The notes under the pieces were generated by a model. That model was given only the letters and a program-made list of their open reading frames with translations, was not told the origin of the DNA and did no database searches. From Lachnospiraceae bacterium (GTDB taxonomy: Bacteria > Bacillota > Clostridia > Lachnospirales > Lachnospiraceae): 64,000 bases of DNA. Positions 33,821 through 42,164 of this stretch are shown one piece after another. Positions within the stretch are counted from its first letter, which is position 1, and every line of letters starts with the position of its first letter. The stretch lies in the NCBI GenBank assembly GCA_016290615.1, contig JAEEUS010000007.1, positions 1 to 64,000 of the forward strand, in the 5' to 3' direction. Position numbers and translations under genes: made by a program.

Positions 33821-34660
33821 ATGAACGAAAAACCAAATGATCTGTTATTAAAAAAATATGAAGAACTGAAGGATTATCTTAAATCCCTGGAAAGTGTTGC
33901 TGTTTCTTTTTCAAGCGGAGTTGATTCCACTTTTTTGCTGTATGCCTCCAAGGAGGCTCTGGGCGACAGAGTCCTGGCAGTAACTGCAACTTCGAGCTCA
34001 TTTCCCATAAGGGAACTTGAAGAGGCAAAAGCATTTTGTAAAGAGCAAAATATCCGTCAGGTCATAGTTTTGTCAGAAGAGCTTAAGATAGAAGGCTTTT
34101 CTCATAACCCGAAGAACAGATGCTATCTATGCAAGCGTGAACTCTTTGAAAAGATAAGGGATATTGCTGATAAAGAGGGATTTAAGGAAGTAGCCGAAGG
34201 ATCTAATCTTGATGATAACGGCGACTACAGACCCGGACTTATTGCAGTGGCTGAACTGAATGTAAAAAGCCCGTTAAGAGAAATAGGCTTTTCAAAAGAA
34301 GAGATAAGGATACTGTCAAAGTATCTTTCTCTCCCAACCTGGAATAAGCAGTCTTTTGCCTGCCTTACCAGCAGATTTCCGTACGGAGAGGAGATAACAG
34401 AAAAGAAGCTTAAGATGGTGGATAAGGCAGAGCAGTATCTTCTTGATCTTGGATTTCATCAGCTGCGTGTCAGGATTCACGGCAATATCGCAAGGATAGA
34501 GCTTTTGCCAAAAGAGTTTTCTAAGTTCATGGAAGAAAAGATTAGAGAGGATGTATACTCTAAATTAAAAGAGATAGGCTTTACATATGTGACGTTGGAT
34601 GTAAAGGGATATCGTACGGGTAGCATGAATGAAACTCTGACGGAAGATGAAAAGAAATAA
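33821..34660 (+). CDS. larE: LarE-type ATP-dependent sulfur transferase (PP-loop)
   Basis: 279 aa from ATG 33821. N-terminal PP-loop FSSGVDSTFLLY activates by adenylation; NRCYLCKRELF and FACLTSRFPYGE carry the conserved Cys residues. LarE donates sulfur to make the nickel-pincer nucleotide cofactor of lactate racemase. LarB, LarC and LarA are not in this window, so the target is uncertain; the [4Fe-4S] form is possible given three Cys. RBS is weak. Confidence 0.85.
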   Translation: MNEKPNDLLLKKYEELKDYLKSLESVAVSFSSGVDSTFLLYASKEALGDRVLAVTATSSSFPIRELEEAKAFCKEQNIRQVIVLSEELKIEGFSHNPKNRCYLCKRELFEKIRDIADKEGFKEVAEGSNLDDNGDYRPGLIAVAELNVKSPLREIGFSKEEIRILSKYLSLPTWNKQSFACLTSRFPYGEEITEKKLKMVDKAEQYLLDLGFHQLRVRIHGNIARIELLPKEFSKFMEEKIREDVYSKLKEIGFTYVTLDVKGYRTGSMNETLTEDEKK

Positions 34661-34681
34661 AAGCGAGTAAAAATCGGTAAT

Positions 34682-34722
34682 AAAGGAACCCTCGATGGCA
34701 TGACCGGGGAGTTCCTTTTTTA
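34682..34722 (+). terminator. Rho-independent terminator after larE
   Basis: AAAGGAAC (34682-34689) pairs with GTTCCTTT (34711-34718), with an inner CC/GG-rich part, followed by six T. Confidence 0.82.
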
Positions 34723-34778
34723 ATGGTCAAAATAAACAGGGATATGGTAAAATCTATAAAAAGAACAAGGGGGATTAC

Positions 34779-35714
34779 ATGGACTACAGTACAAAGATAT
34801 CGGAAAGGATGTGGAATCAGCCTGATAAAGGAGAATTAGAGGCTGAAAGAGAACAGACTTTCATCGATGATATTGTTCAAAAAGCGCATATTCAAAAGGA
34901 ACTCTTATCAAATCATGACGGGATCAAGACTGTCTTTGACGGCGGCGCAGGGAGCGGACGATTTTCTATACTGCTTGCAAAACAGGGACTGAATGTCACA
35001 CATTTTGATATATCCCAGCCGATGATCGATAAAGCAAGACAGCTTGCAAAGAAAGAAGGTGTACAAGATCGTATCACCTTTGTAAAAGGCGCACTGGAGG
35101 ATCTGTCTGCATTCAACGACAGATCATTTGATCTTGTCATGTCATTTGATTCCCCCATTTCTTATACATATCCAAAGCAGGAAGAGACAATAAAAGAGCT
35201 TGTCAGGATCGCAGATAAAAGGATCATGATCAGTGTATCGAGCAGACTCGGAGCACTGCCATATCTGTCTAATCCGATTCAGAAGAATCAGTTCATTCTT
35301 GATAAAGACAGCAAGGATGAATGGGTAAAATGGTGTCTAAACAGCCGTGATCAGATGGTTGAGAGCTTTTCATTTAATAAGGAGAGTCTGTTTAAGACTT
35401 ATGAAAATGGTCTTATGTGCGATGTTGAAGAAGCAAAGAAAGCCTATGACAGGGGAGAAGTGCCATGGAGCATCTCCTATCATTTTATGCCTGATGAGCT
35501 TAAAGAGATACTGGCTAGGTATGGAGTAAAGAACATATCACTTGCAGGCCCCGGTGCATTTGCAAGGACCATACCAAACGAGATCCTTATAAAGATAATG
35601 AATGATCCAAAGCAGAAAGAGGAATTTCTTGAATTTAGTCATATGTATGACAGCAATCCCTATGTCTGCGGAATGGGAAAAGATAATCTGTTTGCCAAAG
35701 GTGAGATCAAATAG
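34779..35714 (+). CDS. Class I SAM-dependent methyltransferase
   Basis: 311 aa. Motif I VFDGGAGSGRFSILLA, FDISQPMIDKARQLA, FDLVMSFDSPISYTYP and a long C-terminal region of about 130 residues. Length exceeds a minimal methyltransferase. RBS AAGGGGG. It starts a new transcription unit after the terminator and is followed by an HD hydrolase 13 bases later. Confidence 0.87.
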   Translation: MDYSTKISERMWNQPDKGELEAEREQTFIDDIVQKAHIQKELLSNHDGIKTVFDGGAGSGRFSILLAKQGLNVTHFDISQPMIDKARQLAKKEGVQDRITFVKGALEDLSAFNDRSFDLVMSFDSPISYTYPKQEETIKELVRIADKRIMISVSSRLGALPYLSNPIQKNQFILDKDSKDEWVKWCLNSRDQMVESFSFNKESLFKTYENGLMCDVEEAKKAYDRGEVPWSISYHFMPDELKEILARYGVKNISLAGPGAFARTIPNEILIKIMNDPKQKEEFLEFSHMYDSNPYVCGMGKDNLFAKGEIK

Positions 35715-35727
35715 AAAGGAAAATACA

Positions 35728-36312
35728 ATGATCACAAGAGATGAAGCATTTGAACTGTTAAAGAAATATAACAAGGATCCGTTTCATATCCAGCATGCTC
35801 TTACTGTTGAGGCTGTCATGAAATGGTATGCAAAGGAACTTGGATATGAAGATGACAAGGATTACTGGGGTATCGTGGGACTTTTGCATGATATAGATTT
35901 TGAACTTTATCCCGACGAACACTGCTTAAAGGCTCCTGAGCTTTTAAAAGAAGGCGGAGTCAGCGATGACATCATTCATGCCGTATGTTCACACGGATAC
36001 GGGATCACTGTCGGAAACGGAGTAACGATCGATGTTGAACCTGTACATGAAATGGAAAAGATCCTGTTTGCTGCAGATGAGCTTACGGGACTTATCTGGG
36101 CAGCAGCTTTAATGAGACCTTCAAAATCCACAAAGGATATGGAACTGAAATCTTTAAAGAAAAAGTACAAGAGCAAGGGATTTGCCGCAGGATGTTCAAG
36201 AGAAGTCATTGAAAGAGGTGCTCTTCAGCTTGGATGGGAACTTGATAAGCTTCTTGATATGACTCTTAAGGCAATGGCAGAGAGTGAAGATCTGATAAAA
36301 CAGGAAATGTGA
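35728..36312 (+). CDS. HD-domain hydrolase
   Basis: 194 aa from ATG 35728. The first His in IQHALTVE, the HD pair in GLLHDIDFELYP, and a third His in VCSHGYG complete the metal-binding H...HD...D core. These small proteins are phosphohydrolases of unknown substrate; the family is often labelled by the HDIG motif. Its stop overlaps a hairpin. Next to a methyltransferase. Confidence 0.87.
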   Translation: MITRDEAFELLKKYNKDPFHIQHALTVEAVMKWYAKELGYEDDKDYWGIVGLLHDIDFELYPDEHCLKAPELLKEGGVSDDIIHAVCSHGYGITVGNGVTIDVEPVHEMEKILFAADELTGLIWAAALMRPSKSTKDMELKSLKKKYKSKGFAAGCSREVIERGALQLGWELDKLLDMTLKAMAESEDLIKQEM

Positions 36313-36332
36313 GTCTTAAACAAATAAGACTC
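36311..36332 (+). repeat. Hairpin at the end of the HD gene
   Basis: GAGTCTTA (36311-36318) and TAAGACTC (36325-36332) are exact reverse complements around AACAAA. No T tract follows; it stands directly before the candidate pseudoknot. Confidence 0.5.
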
Positions 36333-36334
36333 CT

Positions 36335-36376
36335 TCGGTGTTGATACAGGCACGACACCGATGAGAACCATGCCTG
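36335..36376 (+). promoter_or_regulatory. Candidate H-type RNA pseudoknot upstream of an alpha/beta hydrolase gene
   Basis: Stem 1: TCGGTGT (36335-36341) with ACACCGA (36355-36361). Stem 2: CAGGCA (36347-36352), in the loop of stem 1, with TGCCTG (36371-36376). The two stems cross, the layout of an H-type pseudoknot. The hydrolase ATG is 17 bases downstream and lacks a clear RBS. It is not a riboswitch class I recognise. Confidence 0.4.
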
Positions 36377-36392
36377 CCACACGGTACAAGTT

Positions 36393-37178
36393 ATGAAATA
36401 CGACATAATAAATTACGAAGTGATAGGAGAAGGAATGCCGGTCCTTATAATACATGGATGGGGGATAAGCAGCCTTACCATGAAAGGGGCCTTCGAACCT
36501 GTCTTTACCATGCTGGAAGGATATAAGAGATTCTATATCGATCTTCCGGGAATGGGCAATTCTAAACGCGGTGATGTCAGAAATTCCGATGATATGCTGG
36601 AACTGCTGCATGAATTTGCAGTCAATGTCATAAGAGATGAGTTTATGATCATCGGTCAGTCATACGGCGGTCTGCTAACGAGAGGTTTTGTGAACAGATA
36701 TCCTGAAATGATCAAAAAGATCATTTTACTGGTTCCGTGCATGATCCCCGGTGTGAGACAGGGACAGGTTGAACCTCTGACTGTTGTGGAAAGAGATGAT
36801 GATTTTCTGGCAACACTTTCAAAGGAGCAGTATGACAGTTTTACCCAGATGAATGTTGTGCTTACAAAAGAGGTGTGGGATAGATATGAGAAATATCTGA
36901 TTCCTGCTCTTAACAGTGCCGACTGGGATTTTTTAAATAACGTGCTGGAAGGAAGTTTTTCGTTTGATGTCGATGATCTTAAAGATCCGTGTCAGATCCC
37001 GACACTTATCATAGCTGCAAAACAGGATTGTGAAGTCGGATACAAAGATCAGTTTGATCTTATGAGTATCTATAAGAACTCAACATACTGTGCAGTTGAC
37101 AAGGCTGGTCATAATCTTCAGATCGAGCAGCCGATTGTTTTTGAAAATCTGGTAAGAAGCTGGCTTAACACACACTGA
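36393..37178 (+). CDS. Alpha/beta hydrolase
   Basis: 261 aa. Nucleophile elbow GQSYGG, oxyanion HG-W near the N-terminus (IIHGWG), acid in AAKQDCEVG, catalytic His in AGHNLQIEQP. No signal peptide. An RBS is not obvious and the leader is structured. Cytosolic esterase, peptidase or C-C hydrolase activity cannot be separated. Runs into the next gene after 12 bases. Confidence 0.85.
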   Translation: MKYDIINYEVIGEGMPVLIIHGWGISSLTMKGAFEPVFTMLEGYKRFYIDLPGMGNSKRGDVRNSDDMLELLHEFAVNVIRDEFMIIGQSYGGLLTRGFVNRYPEMIKKIILLVPCMIPGVRQGQVEPLTVVERDDDFLATLSKEQYDSFTQMNVVLTKEVWDRYEKYLIPALNSADWDFLNNVLEGSFSFDVDDLKDPCQIPTLIIAAKQDCEVGYKDQFDLMSIYKNSTYCAVDKAGHNLQIEQPIVFENLVRSWLNTH

Positions 37179-37190
37179 CGGGAGATAAAA

Positions 37191-37991
37191 ATGAATCCTA
37201 GGGATTATCTTGAAATACTGCATGTGGCAGAAAGACTTAAGGATACAACAAGACACTGTACTACCAGTAAAAGAAGACATGAAAGCGTGGCGGAACACAG
37301 CTGGAGAGTGTCGCTTATGGCATTTCTCTTAAGAGATGAGTTTCCTGATATTGATATAGACAGAGTGGTAGATATGTGTCTGATACATGATCTGGGAGAA
37401 TGCTTTACGGGAGATATCCCGGTATTCATAAAAACCGATTCTGACAGAGAAACCGAGGATTCACTGTTAAATGACTGGGTCAGGAATCTTCCTGAAAATG
37501 TATCAAAAAACATGGAAAAACTGTATAAGGAGATGGATGCCCAGATAACAAAGGAGGCAAAGCTGTACAAGGCGCTGGACAAGCTTGAAGCGCTCATACA
37601 GCATAATGAATCTCCTATTGATACATGGTCTGAAAACGAGTATGAGCTTAATAAGACATATGCGTTTGATGAAGTCGCATTTTCAAAATGGCTTTCCGAT
37701 CTCAGAAACGAAATATTAAATGACACGCTTGAAAAGATTGATAATGAGAAAACGGATATCAGTGATCTTTTAGATAACATTGACAGGCTTCATTCAACAA
37801 AAATGGGGATAGAGAGGATAAAAAAGAATCTTGAGTTGAATGTAGATGTTGTGGAATTTTGCAGACAAAAGATCATGAGTAAGTCTGCTTTAGTCAAAAA
37901 AGCAGGAAAGAACTGGTATGTAGAGACCGCTGATTGCATTATCACAGTTAACGCAAAGAGCTATACAATAATCACGGCGCATAGGAAATAA
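37191..37991 (+). CDS. HD phosphohydrolase (YfbR/HDDC2-like) fused to DUF3781
   Basis: 266 aa. Residues 1-180 are a YfbR/HDDC2-type HD domain: HESVAEHSWRVS, CLIHDLGECFTGD and DKLEALIQHNE, all of the metal-binding and substrate residues of that deoxynucleotidase group. Residues 195-266 match DUF3781: RIKKNLEL, VEFCRQKI, KNWYVETADCIITVNAKSYTIITAH. DUF3781 usually occurs alone. The fusion suggests coupled functions, perhaps nucleotide sensing or turnover. Confidence 0.8.
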   Translation: MNPRDYLEILHVAERLKDTTRHCTTSKRRHESVAEHSWRVSLMAFLLRDEFPDIDIDRVVDMCLIHDLGECFTGDIPVFIKTDSDRETEDSLLNDWVRNLPENVSKNMEKLYKEMDAQITKEAKLYKALDKLEALIQHNESPIDTWSENEYELNKTYAFDEVAFSKWLSDLRNEILNDTLEKIDNEKTDISDLLDNIDRLHSTKMGIERIKKNLELNVDVVEFCRQKIMSKSALVKKAGKNWYVETADCIITVNAKSYTIITAHRK

Positions 37992-37992
37992 G

Positions 37993-38793
37993 ATGATCAC
38001 AGAAAAAATACTTGAAACTGAATCCGGAAATATCCATTACTGGATCACAGATAACATAGAATCAGATAATCAGACACTGTTCTTTTTGCACGGACTGACG
38101 GCCGATCACAATCTTTTCAGAGGGCAGATCGAATATTTTTCAGAAGAATACAATGTGATAGCCTGGGATGCTCCGGCTCACGGCGCATCCAGACCATATA
38201 AGGAGTTTTCATATGAAAAGGCTGCACTTGCCGTGAAGCAGATCCTTATCGATAATAAGATCAAAGAGGCAGTACTTATCGGACAGTCTCTGGGCGGTTA
38301 TATCGCTCAGTCAGTTATCAAGAGATATCCTGATATAGTGAGTATGTTTATATCGATCGACAGTACGCCTTTCGGAGAAAAGTATTATTCAAAGTCCGAC
38401 AGATGGTGGCTTGATCAGATTGAGTGGATGTCTAAACTTTATCCGTTAAAGTCGCTTAAGAAAGCTATAGCAAAACAGGCTACCTGCACTGAAAGATCAT
38501 ATCAAAACATGCTGAGCATCCTTGAGCCTTATGAAAAAAATGAACTCTGTCATCTTATGGCTGTCTGCTATTCGGGCTTTCTTAAAGATAACTGTGATCT
38601 TAATATCACATGTCCCATTCTTCTCATTGTCGGAACCAAGGACAGGCTGGGAAAGGTCATGCAGTATAACAGGGAATGGTCTGAGACTATCGGTGTAAAG
38701 ATCACATGGATCGAGAATGCCGCACACAATTCTAATGATGACGAACCTGAAAAGGTTAACGAGGCAATAGAAAGATTTATTGAAAATACATGA
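37993..38793 (+). CDS. Alpha/beta hydrolase
   Basis: 266 aa. Nucleophile GQSLGG, oxyanion FFLHGLTADHNLFRG, acid in VGTKDRLG, His in AAHNSNDDEPE. Resembles the haloperoxidase/esterase-type hydrolases. It starts 1 base after the previous stop and the next gene starts inside its end, so it is part of a coupled series from 36393 to 42632. Confidence 0.87.
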   Translation: MITEKILETESGNIHYWITDNIESDNQTLFFLHGLTADHNLFRGQIEYFSEEYNVIAWDAPAHGASRPYKEFSYEKAALAVKQILIDNKIKEAVLIGQSLGGYIAQSVIKRYPDIVSMFISIDSTPFGEKYYSKSDRWWLDQIEWMSKLYPLKSLKKAIAKQATCTERSYQNMLSILEPYEKNELCHLMAVCYSGFLKDNCDLNITCPILLIVGTKDRLGKVMQYNREWSETIGVKITWIENAAHNSNDDEPEKVNEAIERFIENT

Positions 38794-39577
38794 GCTTAAG
38801 TATTCAAATACGAATACGTATCTTATAGAAAATGATAAAGTAAGACTGTTGTTTGATACCGGCTGGGCCGGAAGCTTCACGGCTTTGTGCAAATACTTGG
38901 GAGAGATCGCAGTCCCTGTACAGAGTATCGATTATATCTTTATCTCGCATTTTCATCCGGATCATATGGGAATAGCTTCTGATATAGCTTTGCTGGGAGC
39001 AAAAATAGTTGTGTTTGACGTGCAGAAGGAGTTCATTCACTTTTCGGATGAGATATTTAAGAGAGAGAATAAATATGAGTTTCATCCGATCGATGATGAA
39101 AATATCGAACTTGTATCTGTTGAGAACAGCAGAAACTTTTTAAATAAGATAGGTATAGAAGGCGAAGTTATCCATACTCCCGGTCACAGTGATGACAGCA
39201 TATCTCTGTATCTTGATGAAGGATATCTGTTTGTCGGAGATCTTAATCCTTTATACGAGCTTGAACTGCATAAAGATACGCTTATAGAGAAAAGCTGGAA
39301 CAGACTGCTTTTACTGGGGCCTAAGGCCATATATTACGGTCATGCAAAGAGTGTGATCCTTGATAATACAAAAAAAGAAGAAGATGTCGCGGATGACAGA
39401 TATTATCTGATAAAGGAGATAACACATCTTATTGATAAAGGCCTGACATTAAATAAGATACAGAAAAAGACCGGTGCTGATACGACTTTTATCGAGGATG
39501 TGACAAGAATGTATCTGACTCATCCAAATGTATCGGTTCAGGGAATAATGGACAGGATAGAGATAAAGGGAAAGTGA
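38780..39577 (+). CDS. Metallo-beta-lactamase fold hydrolase
   Basis: 265 aa with a likely TTG start (MKIHELKYSNTNTYLI...), overlapping the preceding gene by 14 bases. Zinc-binding motif HFHPDHMG, then the third His in TPGHSDDS, Asp in VGDLNP and the last His in YYGHAKS. About 60 residues of helical C-terminal extension with a helix-turn-helix look. Hydrolyses thioesters, lactones or phosphodiesters in known relatives. Confidence 0.87.
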   Translation: MKIHELKYSNTNTYLIENDKVRLLFDTGWAGSFTALCKYLGEIAVPVQSIDYIFISHFHPDHMGIASDIALLGAKIVVFDVQKEFIHFSDEIFKRENKYEFHPIDDENIELVSVENSRNFLNKIGIEGEVIHTPGHSDDSISLYLDEGYLFVGDLNPLYELELHKDTLIEKSWNRLLLLGPKAIYYGHAKSVILDNTKKEEDVADDRYYLIKEITHLIDKGLTLNKIQKKTGADTTFIEDVTRMYLTHPNVSVQGIMDRIEIKGK

Positions 39578-39578
39578 T

Positions 39579-40016
39579 ATGGAGTATGAGGTTATAAGAG
39601 CTGAAAAGGAGTGGCAGAGAGCTGGAGCATATTCTGTGCGCATCCAGGGCATGAATCGTCAGCATCATATATCATTAAGAGAAGAATTTGATGAGCATGA
39701 CAATGATAAAACGAAATATATAGTGATCCTTGATGACGGATATCCGGTAGCGACCTGCAGGTTTTATGAGATAAATGACAGTGAAGTGATACTTGGAAGA
39801 GTTGTGGTCTTACCGGAGTACAGAGGAAAACAGCTCGGGCGTAAGACTGTAGAACAAGCGCAGGACTGGGTAAGAGAACTGGGATATAAAAGGATCATTA
39901 TCGACAGCAGGCTTGAAGCGGTCCCGTTCTATGAAAAGCTGGGCTATAAAGTCCTGGATGATACGGTTATAAAAAGCGGTAACTTTGACTGTGTCAGAAT
40001 GTTTAAAGAGGGATAA
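39579..40016 (+). CDS. GNAT-family N-acetyltransferase
   Basis: 145 aa. Acetyl-CoA loop LPEYRGKQLGRKTVEQA, end VPFYEKLGYKV. Starts 1 base after the MBL gene and overlaps no other. Looks like the ElaA/YjcF branch of small GNATs. Confidence 0.87.
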   Translation: MEYEVIRAEKEWQRAGAYSVRIQGMNRQHHISLREEFDEHDNDKTKYIVILDDGYPVATCRFYEINDSEVILGRVVVLPEYRGKQLGRKTVEQAQDWVRELGYKRIIIDSRLEAVPFYEKLGYKVLDDTVIKSGNFDCVRMFKEG

Positions 40017-40018
40017 AA

Positions 40019-40642
40019 GTGAGTATAAGAACAAACTATGAAAAATGGTATGAGGGTGATGATTATTACTGGGGCCTTGAACCAGGAGGATTTTTAAAAG
40101 AACTGATAGAACTCTGCCCACCTTCGTCAGATAAAAAGGTCCTTGATATAGGATGCGGAGAAGGCAAGGATGCCGTATACATGGCTCAGAATGGATATAA
40201 GGTAACTGCTTTTGATCTGACAGAAAACGGGATAAAAAAGACGAATGCCCTTGCAAAGGAAAGAAATGTTGAGATCAATGCTTATGTTGATGATATAAAT
40301 ACATTTGATACTAAAGAAAGATTTGACATAGTCTATTCAACGGGAACGGTACAGTATCTTTTTGATCAGAACAAGAAAGCCTTTTTTGAAAAGATCAAAC
40401 AGATCACAAATCCTAATGGCATTGTATACATCAATGTATTTGTTGAAAAACCGTTCTTGGAGCTTCCTCCCGACTGGGATAAGGAAGAGAAGATGTGGAG
40501 ATCCGGCGAGCTGTTCACATATTTTGGTGACTGGAAGATGGAGCGCATAGATGAGATAATCTTTGAGGATAACAGCGGCGGAGTTCCTCACTTTCACTGC
40601 ATGGATACCATTGTCTGCAGAAAGGTGGAGTGTCAGATATGA
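40019..40642 (+). CDS. Class I SAM-dependent methyltransferase (TehB-like)
   Basis: 207 aa with a GTG start 8 bases after GAGGG. WYEGDDYYWG at the N-terminus, motif I VLDIGCGEGKDAVYMA, FDLTENGIKK and YSTGTVQYL: the pattern of tellurite/thiopurine-type methyltransferases (TehB/TPMT). Could detoxify chalcogens or thiols; not proven. Its stop overlaps the next start (ATGA). Confidence 0.85.
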   Translation: MSIRTNYEKWYEGDDYYWGLEPGGFLKELIELCPPSSDKKVLDIGCGEGKDAVYMAQNGYKVTAFDLTENGIKKTNALAKERNVEINAYVDDINTFDTKERFDIVYSTGTVQYLFDQNKKAFFEKIKQITNPNGIVYINVFVEKPFLELPPDWDKEEKMWRSGELFTYFGDWKMERIDEIIFEDNSGGVPHFHCMDTIVCRKVECQI

Positions 40643-41022
40643 AAATAGAGCATATAGCAATGTTTGTTAATGATCTTGAGAAGGCAAGGGATTTTTTCAT
40701 AAAGTATCTGGGAGCTACATCAAATGACGGATATCATAACAAGGATACCGGATTCAGATCCTACTTTCTTTCGTTTGATGACGGAGCAAGGATAGAGATA
40801 ATGAATAAACCCGGGGTCAGCGATATGGATAAGAACCTTGAGAGGACAGGATATTCTCATATAGCATTTTCTGTCGGCAGCAGTCAAGAGGTAGACAGAC
40901 TTACAAAGCAGTTATCCATGGATGGATTTAAGATAATAAGCGGACCCAGGACTACAGGGGACGGATACTATGAAAGCTGTATCGTCGCGATTGAAGATAA
41001 CCGGATAGAGATAACGATTTAA
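40639..41022 (+). CDS. VOC-family (glyoxalase/bleomycin-resistance fold) protein
   Basis: 127 aa from ATG 40639 (RBS AAGGTGGAG). The typical N-terminal MKIEHIAMFVNDLEKARDFF, His5 and Glu at the metal positions (H5, E-I in RIEIM, H in YSHIAF, E in NRIEIT). Acts as lyase, isomerase or dioxygenase, or binds drugs, in known relatives. Confidence 0.88.
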   Translation: MKIEHIAMFVNDLEKARDFFIKYLGATSNDGYHNKDTGFRSYFLSFDDGARIEIMNKPGVSDMDKNLERTGYSHIAFSVGSSQEVDRLTKQLSMDGFKIISGPRTTGDGYYESCIVAIEDNRIEITI

Positions 41023-41031
41023 GGAAGATCA

Positions 41032-42162
41032 ATGAATAAATTACCCAAACTGCCAGATTACGATAACTGTCTTGTAAATCTGGCAAGTTCCATATTGAAT
41101 AAGTTTGATGTGCCTGTTAATGCAAAGACACTTCCACTTGCAGATGAATATCTTAAAAAGGACTGCAAGAATGTCGTAATACTGCTTTTGGATGCCATGG
41201 GGACTTCCATAATAGAAAAGCATCTTTCAAAAGACGGATTTTTCAGGTCTCACTTTGCAGGCTCCTTTCATTCTGTATATCCGCCGACAACCGTTGCTGC
41301 AACAATTTCAATAATTAGCGGGCTGTATCCGAATGAACACGGATGGCTGGGCTGGGATATGTATTATCCGAAACTTGATAAGAATGTTACGGTATTTACA
41401 AACACAGATCAGCTTGCAGAAAAAAACGGAAGTTTGCAGGAGCCTATGCAGGCAGCAGAGTTTAATGTGCCATTTACATATACTCCGTACAAATCGATAG
41501 TGGAAAAGATAAATGAGGCAGGAAAAAAGGCATATTTTTCAATGCCGTTTATTGAGCCTTTTCCCAAAGATATCGATGAGATTTTGAGCCGCATACAGGA
41601 TTTTTGCAAAGAAGAAGGCAATAAATATATCTATGCATACTGGAATGAACCAGATTCAACGATGCACAGGACGGGAACTAAGAGCAGTAAAACACATGAT
41701 GTGATAACAGACCTTGAAGAAAAGATAGAGGAATTTGCAAAAGGCTTAAGCGATACGCTTTTACTGATAACGGCAGATCACGGACATATTGACTGCAAAA
41801 ACTATTGCATACTCGATTATCCCGATATAATGAAATGTCTTGAAAGAATGCCTTCGATAGAACCGCGAACATTGAATCTGTTTATAAAAGATGAATATAT
41901 GGATTCTTTCCCTGAAGTGTTTAATAAGCATTTCGGTGATTCGTTTGTTCTGCTTAAAAAGGAGGAAGTGCTCAGTAAAAAGCTGTTTGGCATCGGAAAA
42001 GACCACGCTGATCTTAAGGATATGATAGGCGATTATGTTGCTATTTCAGTTTCTGACGTTTCAGTGTTCAACACACATAAAGAGGCAGAAGAGATGCCCG
42101 GAGGCCACGCAGGACTGACACCCGAGGAATATATAATTCCTCTTATAGTTGTAGAAAGGTAA
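41032..42162 (+). CDS. Alkaline-phosphatase-superfamily phosphodiesterase
   Basis: 376 aa. Metal-binding and nucleophile motifs: LLLDAMG, YPPTTVAATISIISGLYPNEHG with the Thr nucleophile, and ITADHGHID. No signal peptide, so cytosolic. Relatives are nucleotide pyrophosphatases, phosphodiesterases or phosphopentomutase-like hydrolases. Starts 9 bases after the VOC gene. Confidence 0.87.
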   Translation: MNKLPKLPDYDNCLVNLASSILNKFDVPVNAKTLPLADEYLKKDCKNVVILLLDAMGTSIIEKHLSKDGFFRSHFAGSFHSVYPPTTVAATISIISGLYPNEHGWLGWDMYYPKLDKNVTVFTNTDQLAEKNGSLQEPMQAAEFNVPFTYTPYKSIVEKINEAGKKAYFSMPFIEPFPKDIDEILSRIQDFCKEEGNKYIYAYWNEPDSTMHRTGTKSSKTHDVITDLEEKIEEFAKGLSDTLLLITADHGHIDCKNYCILDYPDIMKCLERMPSIEPRTLNLFIKDEYMDSFPEVFNKHFGDSFVLLKKEEVLSKKLFGIGKDHADLKDMIGDYVAISVSDVSVFNTHKEAEEMPGGHAGLTPEEYIIPLIVVER

Positions 42163-42164
42163 AT

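Noticed and set aside
36225-36611. Antisense frame spanning the intergenic region 36313-36392
   Set aside because: The part over the intergenic region (VAGMVLIGVVP) looks protein-like, but the rest lies opposite known genes; the bases are better explained by RNA pairing.
37205-37780. Serine-rich - strand frame (191 codons) opposite the HD-DUF3781 gene
   Set aside because: Serine-rich antisense of a charged coding sequence; the + strand gene has full HD and DUF3781 motifs.
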